From NCBI RefSeq assembly GCF_900104645.1, contig NZ_FNWE01000001.1, positions 255,765 to 319,764 on the forward strand: a stretch of DNA of 64,000 nt, read 5' to 3'. Positions 52,932-62,709 of the stretch are shown here, piece by piece. The notes below the pieces were generated by a model. It was not told the origin of the DNA and searched no databases. It saw only the letters and a program-made list of their open reading frames with translations. The position numbers and the translations under genes are program-made. The stretch comes from Alterileibacterium massiliense. Lineage in GTDB: Bacteria; Bacillota; Clostridia; Peptostreptococcales; Anaerovoracaceae. Each line of letters begins with the position of its first letter. Position 1 is the first letter of the stretch.

Positions 52932-53717
52932 TTATTTAATAAAATCTTTTATGCACTTTTCATAAGAAAGGAGAGGGTCATTTGCCTTTGTGATTGATCT
53001 ACCGACAACGATATAATCAGAACCGAGCTCTCTTGCTTTTCTAGGAGTTACGACACGCTTTTGATCTCCTTTATCGTCACCATTTAGCCTTATACCAGGC
53101 GTTATAGTCAGAAAATCCGAAGAAATTGAGCCATGGATTATATTTGACTCAAGAGCAGAGCAGACAACACCATCAAGTCCAGATATATGAGCATTTTTAG
53201 CATATGAGAGAACGACATCGTTTATATCGGCATCTATCATCAGCTCATCTCTAAGCATATTTTGATCTGTTGATGTAAGCTGGGTTACGCCTATGAGTGT
53301 TGGTTTTCTCAGATTATATTCATTACAAGCCTCGATTACACCATCGGTGGCATATTTCATCATCTTTATCCCTCCAGATGAGTGAACATTTAGCATATCA
53401 ATGCCCAGAGTTGTTAAAACCTTGATAGATTTTTTTACCGTATTAGGTATGTCATGAAGTTTCAAATCTAGGAAAATCTTATGACCTAGGGATTTGATGA
53501 TTTTTACAATCTGAGGTCCCTCGGCATAAAATAGCTCCATTCCTATTTTTACATATGGCTTCTTATCATCAAATAGTGAAAGAAAGTCGAGAAGCTCAGC
53601 TTTATTATTAAAATCACAAGCGATTATGACATCTCTATTTTTTGCATCTCCTCTTCTTATATCTATTCTTTTTTCTAAATTTTTATCTAAACTTATAGCT
53701 TCGGACAGTCTATTCAT
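52932..53717 (-). CDS. pyrF: Orotidine 5'-phosphate decarboxylase
   Basis: Starting at ATG 53717 (GGAGGGG just upstream) gives 261 residues. The barrel begins DVIIACDFNNKAELLDFL at residue about 30, with the catalytic motif KIFLDLKLHDIPNTV and phosphate-binding end GSDYIVVGRSITKANDP. The N-terminus is about 28 residues longer than usual. The start overlaps the pyrD stop by 8 bp. Confidence 0.94.
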   Translation of the reverse strand: MNRLSEAISLDKNLEKRIDIRRGDAKNRDVIIACDFNNKAELLDFLSLFDDKKPYVKIGMELFYAEGPQIVKIIKSLGHKIFLDLKLHDIPNTVKKSIKVLTTLGIDMLNVHSSGGIKMMKYATDGVIEACNEYNLRKPTLIGVTQLTSTDQNMLRDELMIDADINDVVLSYAKNAHISGLDGVVCSALESNIIHGSISSDFLTITPGIRLNGDDKGDQKRVVTPRKARELGSDYIVVGRSITKANDPLLSYEKCIKDFIK

Positions 53718-54642
53718 GAGCCCCTCCAATTATTTCTTCAATATTATTTATCTTCATCTCGTCCATAAGAGCAGGCAATTCATCAATTATCTCTTTAGAA
53801 GCATAAGGATTTATAAGATTTGCAGAACCTATTTCTACAGCCCTTGCTCCTGCAAGCATCATCTCTATAACATCTCTTGCAGATGATATACCGCCCATCC
53901 CTACTACCGGAATTTTTACAGCTTCGTATGCATCATAGACCATTCTTAAAGCCAGCGGAAAAACGGCAGGCCCGGAAATTCCACCTGTCCTATTTTTAAG
54001 TATAGGCTTTCTCGATTTTAAATCAATCCTCATTCCTAGGAGGGTGTTGATTAAACTGATTGCGTCTGCTCCATTCGACTCGCAAGATTTTGCAATTTCT
54101 TTAATATCTGTGACATTTGGCGAAAGCTTTAAGATAAGTGGCTTGCTCGTAACTTTTCTAACAGATGCTGTGACTTCTCCTGCTAATTCCGGACTTGTGC
54201 CGAAGCTCATCCCTCCTCCATGAACATTAGGACAGCTTATATTGAGCTCAATCCAGCCAATCATGTCTTCATCATTGAGCATTTCACAGACATTTACATA
54301 TTCTGATATAGAAAAACCGCTGACATTTGCTATAACCTTTTTATTAAAGACCTTTTCAAGTTCTCGCAATTCATGGTTAAGCACCTTGTCAATTCCAGGG
54401 TTTTGAAGTCCTACAGAGTTAAGTATACCTGAGGGTGATTCTGCTATCCTTGGCAAAGGATTACCATACCTAGGATAAAGAGTGGTACCCTTAATAGAAA
54501 AAGTACCAAGGCAATTAATATCGTAAATCTTGGCGAACTCATATCCATATCCGAAAGTTCCGGAGGCGGGTATTATAGGATTGTCAATATCTATACCACA
54601 TAGATTTGTTTTTAGCCTATTATCTTGCAGATTTATTTCCAT
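53710..54642 (-). CDS. pyrD: Dihydroorotate dehydrogenase, class 1B catalytic subunit
   Basis: Starting at ATG 54642 after GAAAGGAAA gives 310 residues. FMN-barrel motifs include NPIIPASGTFGYGYEFA, LNISCPNVHGGGMSFG with the catalytic Cys loop, LKLSPNVTDI and GMGGISSARDVIEMMLAGARAVEIGSAN. Class 1B enzymes need the PyrK partner, which is encoded immediately upstream with a 10-bp overlap. It passes electrons from dihydroorotate to NAD+. Confidence 0.95.
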   Translation of the reverse strand: MEINLQDNRLKTNLCGIDIDNPIIPASGTFGYGYEFAKIYDINCLGTFSIKGTTLYPRYGNPLPRIAESPSGILNSVGLQNPGIDKVLNHELRELEKVFNKKVIANVSGFSISEYVNVCEMLNDEDMIGWIELNISCPNVHGGGMSFGTSPELAGEVTASVRKVTSKPLILKLSPNVTDIKEIAKSCESNGADAISLINTLLGMRIDLKSRKPILKNRTGGISGPAVFPLALRMVYDAYEAVKIPVVGMGGISSARDVIEMMLAGARAVEIGSANLINPYASKEIIDELPALMDEMKINNIEEIIGGAHE

Positions 54643-55412
54643 AATATTTCCTTTCTGCATAAGACGGGGCCTTCTTTGCATATCCTCTTTGAAATATACT
54701 TACCAGTAGGCTCGCCTTGGGCATCAAGTTCTCTCGCCTCAGTTGAGCACCCCATGCAAGCTCCAAATCCACAGCCCATTCTTTCTTCAAAGCTGAATTC
54801 ACCATCAATATCATATTTTTCGCAAAACGAGTATACTGACTTAAGCATTGAAAGCGGACCGCAGGTATATACAAAAGATGATGGTATTAAGGCCTCACAA
54901 ACATCTGTTACAAAACCATTGACGCCGATAGAGCCATCAACGGAAGCGACTAATACTTTTGAGCTTAGCTCCTTAAATTCATCTATGTAAAAAGCGTCTT
55001 TTTCTGAATTAAACCCCAAGGCTATGCTTGGATTTACATTTATTTCATTAAACATTTTAGCGAGCTTTAAAAGAGGCGGAATGCCTACTCCGCCCCCAAT
55101 TAAGAGGGGAGAGGGGCCTGATTTCGATTCATCAAAACCGTTGCCAAGACCTGTTAGGGCATCGATCATATGTCCTCTAGGTAGCATTGTCATGAACTTG
55201 GTACCTTTTCCAAGCACCTTATATACTATGGTTACAGAATTATCATCAAAATCTGAGACGGATATTGGCCTTCTTAGGTAATAATTAGAAAGCTTTAGAT
55301 CAATAAATTGACCAGCCTTATTTATTTCCTCTGTATCTCCACTTAAAACCATCTTAAAAATATTTTCTGCGATTTCTATATTTTCTTTTATCTTAAATAA
55401 TACCTTTTTCAT
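54633..55412 (-). CDS. pyrK: Dihydroorotate dehydrogenase electron-transfer subunit
   Basis: Using ATG 55412 gives 259 residues; a TTG at 55436 is possible, and neither has a strong ribosome site. FAD-binding text YYLRRPISVSDFD and the NAD-binding LLIGGGVGIPPLLKLAK precede the C-terminal [2Fe-2S] Cys cluster in EERMGCGFGACMGCS and RICKEGPVL. It links PyrD to NAD+. Confidence 0.93.
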   Translation of the reverse strand: MKKVLFKIKENIEIAENIFKMVLSGDTEEINKAGQFIDLKLSNYYLRRPISVSDFDDNSVTIVYKVLGKGTKFMTMLPRGHMIDALTGLGNGFDESKSGPSPLLIGGGVGIPPLLKLAKMFNEINVNPSIALGFNSEKDAFYIDEFKELSSKVLVASVDGSIGVNGFVTDVCEALIPSSFVYTCGPLSMLKSVYSFCEKYDIDGEFSFEERMGCGFGACMGCSTEARELDAQGEPTGKYISKRICKEGPVLCRKEILWK

Positions 55413-55492
55413 AATTTTTATAATTTCCCATAGCAACTAATAAGGCGTTTAATAATTTTTTAATAAGGCGATTTACAATTAATATTCAGCTA

Positions 55493-58400
55493 TTATTCAG
55501 CGTCGATGGTTGAAATTGTCAGCGTCATCTCCTCTAATACATTTAATAAGACTTTTACAGTATCAAGTGAGGTGAAGAGGGTGACATTGTTTTCAGCTGA
55601 TATTTGCCTGATTAATTGACCGTCGCTCATAGCCTTGCTTTCTATTATATCCCTCGTATTTATTACATAAGCGATATGCCCCTGCCTAAGAGCATCTGGA
55701 ATCTGGTCAGGAGATTGACTTATCTTTTTTAAAGACCTAGTTCTAATTCCATTTTCTTTAAGATAATTTGCAGTTCCTCTCGTCGCTTCTATATTAAAAC
55801 CTAAATTGTAGAATCTTCTAATCAGAGGTAGAGCTTCCGCCTTATCTTCATCAGCAACAGTGACGAATACTGTTCCATAGTTTTGAAGTTTTGTTCCAGA
55901 AGCCTGTAAAGCCTTGTACAACGCTCTATTTATTGTTCTATCATATCCTATAGCTTCTCCTGTCGATTTCATTTCAGGCGATAGATATGCATCCAGCCCC
56001 TTTATCTTGTTGAATGAGAAAACTGGAACCTTAACATAGAACTTTTTCTTTTCAGGTGGGTATAGCTCAAAAATACCCTGTTCTTTAAGGCTTAGACCAA
56101 GTATAACATCTGTTGCAATATCTGCTAATGAATATCCTGTAGCCTTGGATAGGAAAGGTACAGTCCTAGACGAGCGAGGATTAACTTCTATGACATAAAT
56201 ATTTTCGTCGTGATCGACTATGAATTGGATATTGTATAAACCTATAATACCTATACCAAGACCTAATTTTTTAGTATATTGAAGTATCTTCCCCTTTATT
56301 TTATCAGAAATTGCATTGGTAGGGTAAACACTTATGGAATCTCCTGAGTGAACACCAGTCCTTTCGACAAGTCCCATAATTCCTGGAACGAAAACATCTA
56401 TGCCGTCACATATTGCATCGACTTCAACCTCAGTGCCCTGAACATACTTATCTACGAGAACAGGCTTATCATTTCCTATTTCAACAGCCGTCTTGAGGTA
56501 ATGCCTTAATTTTGTCTCATCGCCAACTATTTCCATAGCTCTGCCACCAAGAACAAAAGATGGGCGAACAAGTACGGGATAGCCAATTTCAGCTGCCGCA
56601 CGAATACCGTCTTCGATATTTGTAACAGCCTTGCCGTCTGGCTTTGGTATACTGAGGTTTTCAAGAACCTTTTCAAATGAGTCTCTGTCCTCGGCTCTAT
56701 CTATAGCCTCGCAGTCCGTTCCTATAATCTTTACACCACGCTCCATAAGAGGGTGGGCTAGGTTTATAGCAGTCTGACCGCCTAAGGAAGCTATTACACC
56801 GAGAGGTTTTTCGATATTTATTACTGCCATAACATCTTCAACCGTTAAAGGCTCGAAATATAGTTTGTCTGCAGTCGTATAATCGGTAGAAACAGTCTCC
56901 GGATTGTTGTTAATTATTATAGCTTCATAACCTGCACGCTTAATCGTTTGAACTGCATGAACAGTTGAGTAATCAAATTCAACCCCTTGACCGATTCTTA
57001 TTGGACCAGCACCTAGAACGATAATCTTTTTGTTATCAGTTATTACAGACTGGTCATCTTCATTAAATGTCGAATAGAGGTAAGGGATATATGTACCTGT
57101 GTGCAGGGTATCAATTATTCTAAATGAGGTAGTAAGTTTATTTTTTATTCTTCTATTGTATATTTCAACTTCTTCAGTATTCCATAATTTTGCTATGTAC
57201 TTGTCAGAAAAACCGAGAGATTTTGCCTTTTTTAAAACTTCAAAATCGTTGATATTTTCATGTAACTCCTTCTCAACATCTGTAATATTTTTTATTGCAT
57301 TTATAAAAACATCTGTTATCTTTGTAATTTCATGAATTTCTGATGCAGGAAAACCTCTTCTAAGAAGCTCAGAAATGGCATATATATTATCATCTCTAAA
57401 CTCTTTTATATATGTAAAGAGATCATCATCTTTATAATCATCAAATTTTTTCATGTGAATATGTGAAATGCCAATTTCAAGTGAACGGACCGACTTTAAG
57501 ATTGATTCTTCAAGAGATGAACCGATACCCATAACTTCTCCGGTAGCTTTCATCTGCGTTCCAAGAGTGTTTTGAGCACCTGGGAACTTATCAAATGCAA
57601 ATCTAGGGAATTTGGAAACTATGTATTCAAGCCTTGGCTCTGTTGAAGCATTACCGCCTGCAACACTGATTTCTTCAAGCGACATCCCTACCGCAATTTT
57701 CGCTGTGACCCTTGCTATCGGATAACCGCTTGCTTTTGATGCGAGAGCTGATGAGCGAGATACCCTTGGATTAACTTCTATCAAATAGTATTTGCCTGTA
57801 ACAGGGTCAAGTGCAAATTGAACATTACAGCCACCCTCAATTTTCAGCTCCTTTATGAGCTTTATAGCACTGTCATTAAGCATTTTAAGCTCATCATTAT
57901 TTAATGAGAGAATAGGGGCAACTACAATGGAATCACCTGTGTGAACGCCAACGGGGTCTAAGTTCTCCATTCCGCAGATAGTAATAGCCTTGTCATTGGA
58001 ATCCCTCATTACCTCAAATTCAATTTCCTTACAACCCTTGACGCTTTTCTCAACTAAAACTTCATGAACAGGGGAAAGTCTGAATGCCTTAATACCGATT
58101 TCTTTAAGTTCATCAGGATTATTTGCGAAACCTCCTCCAGTTCCTCCAAGGGTAAAAGCAGGTCTAAGAACTACGGGGTAACCTATCTTTTCAGCAGCGA
58201 TTTCAGCCTCCTCAAGGCTATATGTAATTTCAGAAGGAATTACAGGTTCTCCTATTGATTGACACATCTCCTTGAAAAGCTCTCTATCTTCAGCCCTTTC
58301 AATACTATTTATAGGTGTGCCTAGAAGTTCAACACCACATTCCTTCAAAACTCCCTTCTTTTCCAGTTGCATAGCGAGATTTAGACCTGTCTGGCCACCA

Positions 58401-58669
58401 ATTCCTGGTAGAATGGCATCAGGCCTTTCATATCTCAAAATTTTAGCAACATATTCAAGGGTTAGTGGCTCCATATATACCTTATCTGCAATAGAGGTAT
58501 CCGTCATTATCGTGGCAGGATTTGAATTGCAGAGAATAACCTCATATCCTTCTTCTTTTAAAGACAGGCAAGCCTGCGTACCTGCGTAATCAAATTCAGC
58601 AGCTTGTCCGATTATTATAGGGCCTGAGCCTATGATTAATATTTTTTTAATATCCTTTCTTTTACCCAC
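55493..58669 (-). CDS. carB: Carbamoyl-phosphate synthase large subunit
   Basis: This 1058-residue protein has the duplicated ATP-grasp halves, each starting with KKILIIGSGPIIIGQAAEFD or KIIVLGAGPIRIGQGVEFD, and a C-terminal MGS-like allosteric domain (about 930-1058). It makes carbamoyl phosphate for PyrB. No carA (glutaminase subunit) lies in this operon or window. carA probably lies elsewhere. The start follows GGAGGAAA. Confidence 0.97.
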   Translation of the reverse strand: MGKRKDIKKILIIGSGPIIIGQAAEFDYAGTQACLSLKEEGYEVILCNSNPATIMTDTSIADKVYMEPLTLEYVAKILRYERPDAILPGIGGQTGLNLAMQLEKKGVLKECGVELLGTPINSIERAEDRELFKEMCQSIGEPVIPSEITYSLEEAEIAAEKIGYPVVLRPAFTLGGTGGGFANNPDELKEIGIKAFRLSPVHEVLVEKSVKGCKEIEFEVMRDSNDKAITICGMENLDPVGVHTGDSIVVAPILSLNNDELKMLNDSAIKLIKELKIEGGCNVQFALDPVTGKYYLIEVNPRVSRSSALASKASGYPIARVTAKIAVGMSLEEISVAGGNASTEPRLEYIVSKFPRFAFDKFPGAQNTLGTQMKATGEVMGIGSSLEESILKSVRSLEIGISHIHMKKFDDYKDDDLFTYIKEFRDDNIYAISELLRRGFPASEIHEITKITDVFINAIKNITDVEKELHENINDFEVLKKAKSLGFSDKYIAKLWNTEEVEIYNRRIKNKLTTSFRIIDTLHTGTYIPYLYSTFNEDDQSVITDNKKIIVLGAGPIRIGQGVEFDYSTVHAVQTIKRAGYEAIIINNNPETVSTDYTTADKLYFEPLTVEDVMAVINIEKPLGVIASLGGQTAINLAHPLMERGVKIIGTDCEAIDRAEDRDSFEKVLENLSIPKPDGKAVTNIEDGIRAAAEIGYPVLVRPSFVLGGRAMEIVGDETKLRHYLKTAVEIGNDKPVLVDKYVQGTEVEVDAICDGIDVFVPGIMGLVERTGVHSGDSISVYPTNAISDKIKGKILQYTKKLGLGIGIIGLYNIQFIVDHDENIYVIEVNPRSSRTVPFLSKATGYSLADIATDVILGLSLKEQGIFELYPPEKKKFYVKVPVFSFNKIKGLDAYLSPEMKSTGEAIGYDRTINRALYKALQASGTKLQNYGTVFVTVADEDKAEALPLIRRFYNLGFNIEATRGTANYLKENGIRTRSLKKISQSPDQIPDALRQGHIAYVINTRDIIESKAMSDGQLIRQISAENNVTLFTSLDTVKVLLNVLEEMTLTISTIDAE

Positions 58670-58717
58670 TTTTTTCCTCCATCTATCTTAAAATATAAAA
58701 AATATATAACTATAAAA

Positions 58718-59935
58718 TTACTTTATCTTATAAACTGTCTTGCCGTCACATACCGTTAAGAGGCATCTTCCAAATACTTCCATACCTTCAAAAGGGGTTG
58801 AATGACCCATTGATATAAACTTAGTAGAGTCTATCTTGTATTTTGAGCTAATGTCCCATACAGAGTAATCATTTAAAGAAGGTATGCCAAAACGCTTTCT
58901 TGGATTGTCATTTATGAGCTCAATCAATCTATCAAGAGGGATAATCTTCTTCATTACAAGCTCTGTATATAAAATAGGAAAGGCTGTCTCGATACCTGAT
59001 ATTCCAAAAGCACTATTTTTTAGACCCCTTGATTTTTCATCATCCCTATGAGGGGCATGGTCGGTAGCAATGCAGTCTATTGTCCCATCTATAATTCCTT
59101 GAATAAGAGCTTTTCTGTCATCGGCTGACCTTAGAGGCGGATTCATCTTCCATCTTCCATCTTCTTCTAAGTCAGAATCAGTAAATACTAGGTAGTGGGG
59201 TGCGGTTTCACAGCTTACATCCACACCGCTCATCTTAGCATCTCTAATAATATCTACGCTCTCCTTTGTAGATATATGACAAACATGATATGAGGCACCT
59301 GTTTCATCTGCAAGTTTTACATCTCTTTCAACCTGTTTCCACTCGCTTTCACTTGAGATACCAAGGTGATTATGTTTTTTTGCATAATTTCCTGCATGAA
59401 TATATCCACCATTTAACAAATCATTTACTTCGCAGTGAGCCACAATAGTCTTACCGAGGGATTTTGCCTTTATCATTGCCTCCCTCATAAGATCTTCAGT
59501 TTGTACTCCTCTACCGTCATCTGAGAAAGCTATTACATGGTCAGATAAGGCGTCGAAATCGGAGAGTTCGTATCCAAGCTCTCCAACCGTTATTGAAGCA
59601 TATGGATAGACTTTTATAAGAGCATCTTTTTCTATAATTTTAAGCTCTTCATTTAGGTGGGGCAGGTTGTCAGGCACCGGATTTAAGTTGGGCATTGTAC
59701 AAACTGCAGTATATCCGCCGTGTGCCGCAGCAGCTGTTCCTGTAGAAATCTTCTCTTTATAAGAAAAACCCGGTTCTCTTAGGTGGACATGAATGTCACA
59801 AAAACCGGGAAATACAACATATTTATTATCATCTGATGCCGATATGGTTGAAATAGATGACAGTTTTTCCTGAAGCTTATCAGGGTCAGGATATGAATAT
59901 TTTTCTTTATTAAAATAAATTAAATTGCTAAACAT
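58718..59935 (-). CDS. pyrC: Dihydroorotase
   Basis: This 405-residue amidohydrolase has the metal motif GFCDIHVHLREPGFSYKE and HCEVNDLLNG. It also has CHISTKESVDIIRDAK, SCETAPHYL and the catalytic Asp in IATDHAPH. It cyclises carbamoyl-aspartate to dihydroorotate. It is the first gene of the pyr operon, directly behind a consensus-like promoter, with ribosome site GGAGGG. Confidence 0.95.
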   Translation of the reverse strand: MFSNLIYFNKEKYSYPDPDKLQEKLSSISTISASDDNKYVVFPGFCDIHVHLREPGFSYKEKISTGTAAAAHGGYTAVCTMPNLNPVPDNLPHLNEELKIIEKDALIKVYPYASITVGELGYELSDFDALSDHVIAFSDDGRGVQTEDLMREAMIKAKSLGKTIVAHCEVNDLLNGGYIHAGNYAKKHNHLGISSESEWKQVERDVKLADETGASYHVCHISTKESVDIIRDAKMSGVDVSCETAPHYLVFTDSDLEEDGRWKMNPPLRSADDRKALIQGIIDGTIDCIATDHAPHRDDEKSRGLKNSAFGISGIETAFPILYTELVMKKIIPLDRLIELINDNPRKRFGIPSLNDYSVWDISSKYKIDSTKFISMGHSTPFEGMEVFGRCLLTVCDGKTVYKIK

Positions 59936-59961
59936 GAGCCCTCCAATTCATCGTTCAAGAG

Positions 59962-59990
59962 ATGATAACATGGAGATGAAATCATGTCAA
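59962..59990 (-). promoter_or_regulatory. Promoter of the pyr operon
   Basis: On the minus strand a perfect TTGACA and TATCAT are separated by 17 bp. The leader would be only about 20 nt, too short for a PyrR attenuator. Confidence 0.75.
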
Positions 59991-60155
59991 AGGGGAGTGA
60001 ATAAAAATAGAATTTTTGTTGTAAAAAAATGATAGGCAAGGGCGATTTATATTAAAAAAACAAACAATATATTGAAAAATAAATATAATATTCGGATATA
60101 ATAAATTTTCTAGATAGTATGTAAATAATAAGTGATAAATTCATAATATATAAAG

Positions 60156-60184
60156 TTGTATAAAAAAAAACCTCATGATAATAT
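60156..60184 (+). promoter_or_regulatory. Possible promoter of the CofE-family gene
   Basis: TTGTAT and TAATAT are separated by 17 bp, with TG one base before the -10 (extended -10). The surrounding 230 bp is extremely AT-rich and shows no other feature. Confidence 0.45.
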
Positions 60185-60220
60185 TAGTCGTGATATATAA
60201 ATTATAAAAAGGAGAAAATA

Positions 60221-61429
60221 ATGGAAAATAAAAGCGGAGAACGCCTTATAGGTACTGTATCAAGAGGTTTGAGAGCACCGATAATAAGAGAGGGTGACGA
60301 TATAGCAGGAATAATAGTAGATACTGTTTTAAAGGCATCTTGTGGTGAGGACGGATTTTCAATAAGAGATAAGGACATAGTTTGTGTAACTGAATCCGTT
60401 GTTGCAAGAGCTCAGGGAAATTATGCTGACATTGATGCAATATCTAAAGATGTTAGAAATAAGCTTGGGGGAGGCACTATAGGTGTTATTTTCCCTATTC
60501 TTTCAAGGAATAGATTTGCCATTTGTTTAAGGGGAATTGCTAGGGGAGCGGAAAAGATTGTTCTAATGCTTAGCTATCCTAGCGATGAGGTAGGTAATGG
60601 GCTTATTACACTAGATCAGATGGACGAAGCGGGAGTAGACCCTTATACAGATGTACTGACATTAGACAAGTATAGAGAATTGTTTGGAGAAAATAAGCAT
60701 CCATTTACAAATGTAGATTATGTACAATATTATATGGAAATAATTGAAGAAGAAGGAGCAGAGGCTCAAGTTATTTTTGCGAATAATCCTAAGGCAATCC
60801 TTGATTACACAAATAATATCCTTACAGCTGACATTCATTCCAGAAATAGAACCAAGAGAATTTTAAAATCTCTCGGAGCAAAGGTCATAGGCATGGATGA
60901 CATTTTAAATCAGTCAATTGACGGAAGTGGATATAATGAAAAATATGGACTTCTAGGTTCTAATAAGGCTACAGAGTCCACAGTTAAGCTTTTTCCTCAG
61001 GACTGTCAGGATATTGTAGATAGGGTTCAATCTGAAATTTTTGAAAAATGCGGAAAGCACATTGAATGTATGGTATATGGAGATGGAGCATTTAAAGATC
61101 CTGTTGGCAAGATCTGGGAGCTTGCAGATCCTGTTGTATCTCCTGCATATACAATTGGTCTTGACGGAACTCCTAATGAATTGAAACTCAAATATCTTGC
61201 TGACAACGATTATAAGGATTTATCTGGGAAAGAGCTAAGAGATGCTATATCGAGCAGGATAAAGTCCAAAGAATCAAATCTTACAGGAAATATGGTTTCA
61301 GAGGGTACAACTCCAAGAAGGCTCACAGATTTGATTGGATCTCTATGCGATTTGACGAGCGGATCGGGAGATAAGGGAACTCCAATTGTATATATTCAGG
61401 GATATTTTGATAATTACACAACGGATTAA
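60221..61429 (+). CDS. Coenzyme F420-0:L-glutamate ligase (CofE) family protein
   Basis: This 402-residue protein matches the CofE/FbiB ligase fold: DGFSIRDKDIVCVTESVVARAQG (about 46-68), FPILSRNRFAICLRGIARGAEKIVLML and DGAFKDPVGKIWELADPVVSPAY. Classical CofE adds glutamate to F420-0, but it is about 250 residues long and belongs to F420 producers. This longer form occurs in fermentative bacteria, and no other F420 gene is visible. It is probably an amide ligase on a different substrate. Confidence 0.82.
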   Translation: MENKSGERLIGTVSRGLRAPIIREGDDIAGIIVDTVLKASCGEDGFSIRDKDIVCVTESVVARAQGNYADIDAISKDVRNKLGGGTIGVIFPILSRNRFAICLRGIARGAEKIVLMLSYPSDEVGNGLITLDQMDEAGVDPYTDVLTLDKYRELFGENKHPFTNVDYVQYYMEIIEEEGAEAQVIFANNPKAILDYTNNILTADIHSRNRTKRILKSLGAKVIGMDDILNQSIDGSGYNEKYGLLGSNKATESTVKLFPQDCQDIVDRVQSEIFEKCGKHIECMVYGDGAFKDPVGKIWELADPVVSPAYTIGLDGTPNELKLKYLADNDYKDLSGKELRDAISSRIKSKESNLTGNMVSEGTTPRRLTDLIGSLCDLTSGSGDKGTPIVYIQGYFDNYTTD

Positions 61430-61561
61430 TTTCTTAAATACGCTTAACTAAGATAATATAGAAGAAATTTTTTATTTAATATTAGTTATATAAAAGTCTG
61501 TTATAATGATATTAGATATAAAAGGGTTAGATGATATGCGAATATTTAAATGGAGGATAAT

Positions 61562-62641
61562 ATGAAAAGAGATTGGGTCTTCAAGCTTTTTCTAGGTTTG
61601 CTCGGCTTATATGGCATTTTGCATATGTTTACAGGGAAATTAATAGTAGGGGGTGCTATGGTGGTTGTAGCAGGAGCACTTTACTACATAACTACTGGAA
61701 CAAAAAAAGGTGATGACCAAAGGCAGCTTAGAAATATAAAGAATAGAACAAACATGAGCATTGAAGAGATTCATGAACTTTTTAAAGATATGGATACTCC
61801 AATAGGAAAATGCTGGATAGGCGGGCATAAGTGGTTCTTTGGTGACTGCGTAATTTTTGGGCCTGGACCTTTCAAAGACTATATTGCCATAGGATTAGAA
61901 AAAGATGGCAGAAATATTGTTATGAAAAGCGGTTTTGTGCTCGATAAACTGGAGCCAAAAGCTGGTGATGAGTGGAGACTTGAGCAGATTATAGACACCT
62001 CTAAAACAGAAGTAAATGCTGATAGCTATGCTATGTTTGCTGGGCAGAAGATGGTAAATAGCATTCTAGTTGATAATATTGCCTTTTATATCGATGAATA
62101 CATGGACGGAGTAAATGAGATACCAGATACTCTTGACACTTACAAGGTATATCATTATAACAGCGGTGATTCGATCGTCAGAGATGTAAATGGCAATGAA
62201 TATGGCAAGATGAGTACCGTTTACGAACCTTTGTCAATTATAATGTATGACCTAAGCGGAAAAGAAATAGGATTTATAGTAGCAAATGGTGAAAATGGCA
62301 AGGGTGGTTACAATGTAGCTGTCAATGACAAAATGCTAGGGACCATGTACTGCGACACATCGAGCAAAAAAGATGAATATGTTCTAGATACAGGAGAACA
62401 TGAAATTAGACTGATTTCATTTCCTGTCACTAGAGAGGCTAATCTTAGTTGCAATTATATTGTTGCAATTGACGGTGTTCAGCAAGCTGCACTTGGAGCG
62501 AACTTACATATAAAGCTCACTGAAGACCCAGACGCAAATAGCGTAGAAAATGAGATTATCTGTGCATTTGACGAAGAATTTTTACACCTCTATTTCTTGC
62601 TTGCTGACTTTATGCTGACAAAGAATACATTTATCAGATAA
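61562..62641 (+). CDS. Unknown membrane-anchored protein
   Basis: I do not recognise this 359-residue protein. ATG 61562 is chosen because GGAGG lies six bases upstream. Two N-terminal hydrophobic helices (about 8-28 and 30-45) are followed by a soluble part. Text there includes IEEIHELFKDMDTPIGKCWIG, KDYIAIGLEKDGRNIVMKSGF, and a Gly-rich beta-like C-terminal half. A TATAAT lies at 61502. No catalytic motif is evident. Confidence 0.7.
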   Translation: MKRDWVFKLFLGLLGLYGILHMFTGKLIVGGAMVVVAGALYYITTGTKKGDDQRQLRNIKNRTNMSIEEIHELFKDMDTPIGKCWIGGHKWFFGDCVIFGPGPFKDYIAIGLEKDGRNIVMKSGFVLDKLEPKAGDEWRLEQIIDTSKTEVNADSYAMFAGQKMVNSILVDNIAFYIDEYMDGVNEIPDTLDTYKVYHYNSGDSIVRDVNGNEYGKMSTVYEPLSIIMYDLSGKEIGFIVANGENGKGGYNVAVNDKMLGTMYCDTSSKKDEYVLDTGEHEIRLISFPVTREANLSCNYIVAIDGVQQAALGANLHIKLTEDPDANSVENEIICAFDEEFLHLYFLLADFMLTKNTFIR

Positions 62642-62709
62642 TTGCTTTTAATTGCTTTTTAACATATTGAAATATATAATCAGAAGAAGATGAGGAAGAA
62701 GGTGTTTAT

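Noticed and set aside
59936..59990. Hairpin CTCCA...TGGAG masking the pyrC ribosome site
   Set aside because: The 5' arm lies upstream of the predicted transcription start, so it would not be in the mRNA.
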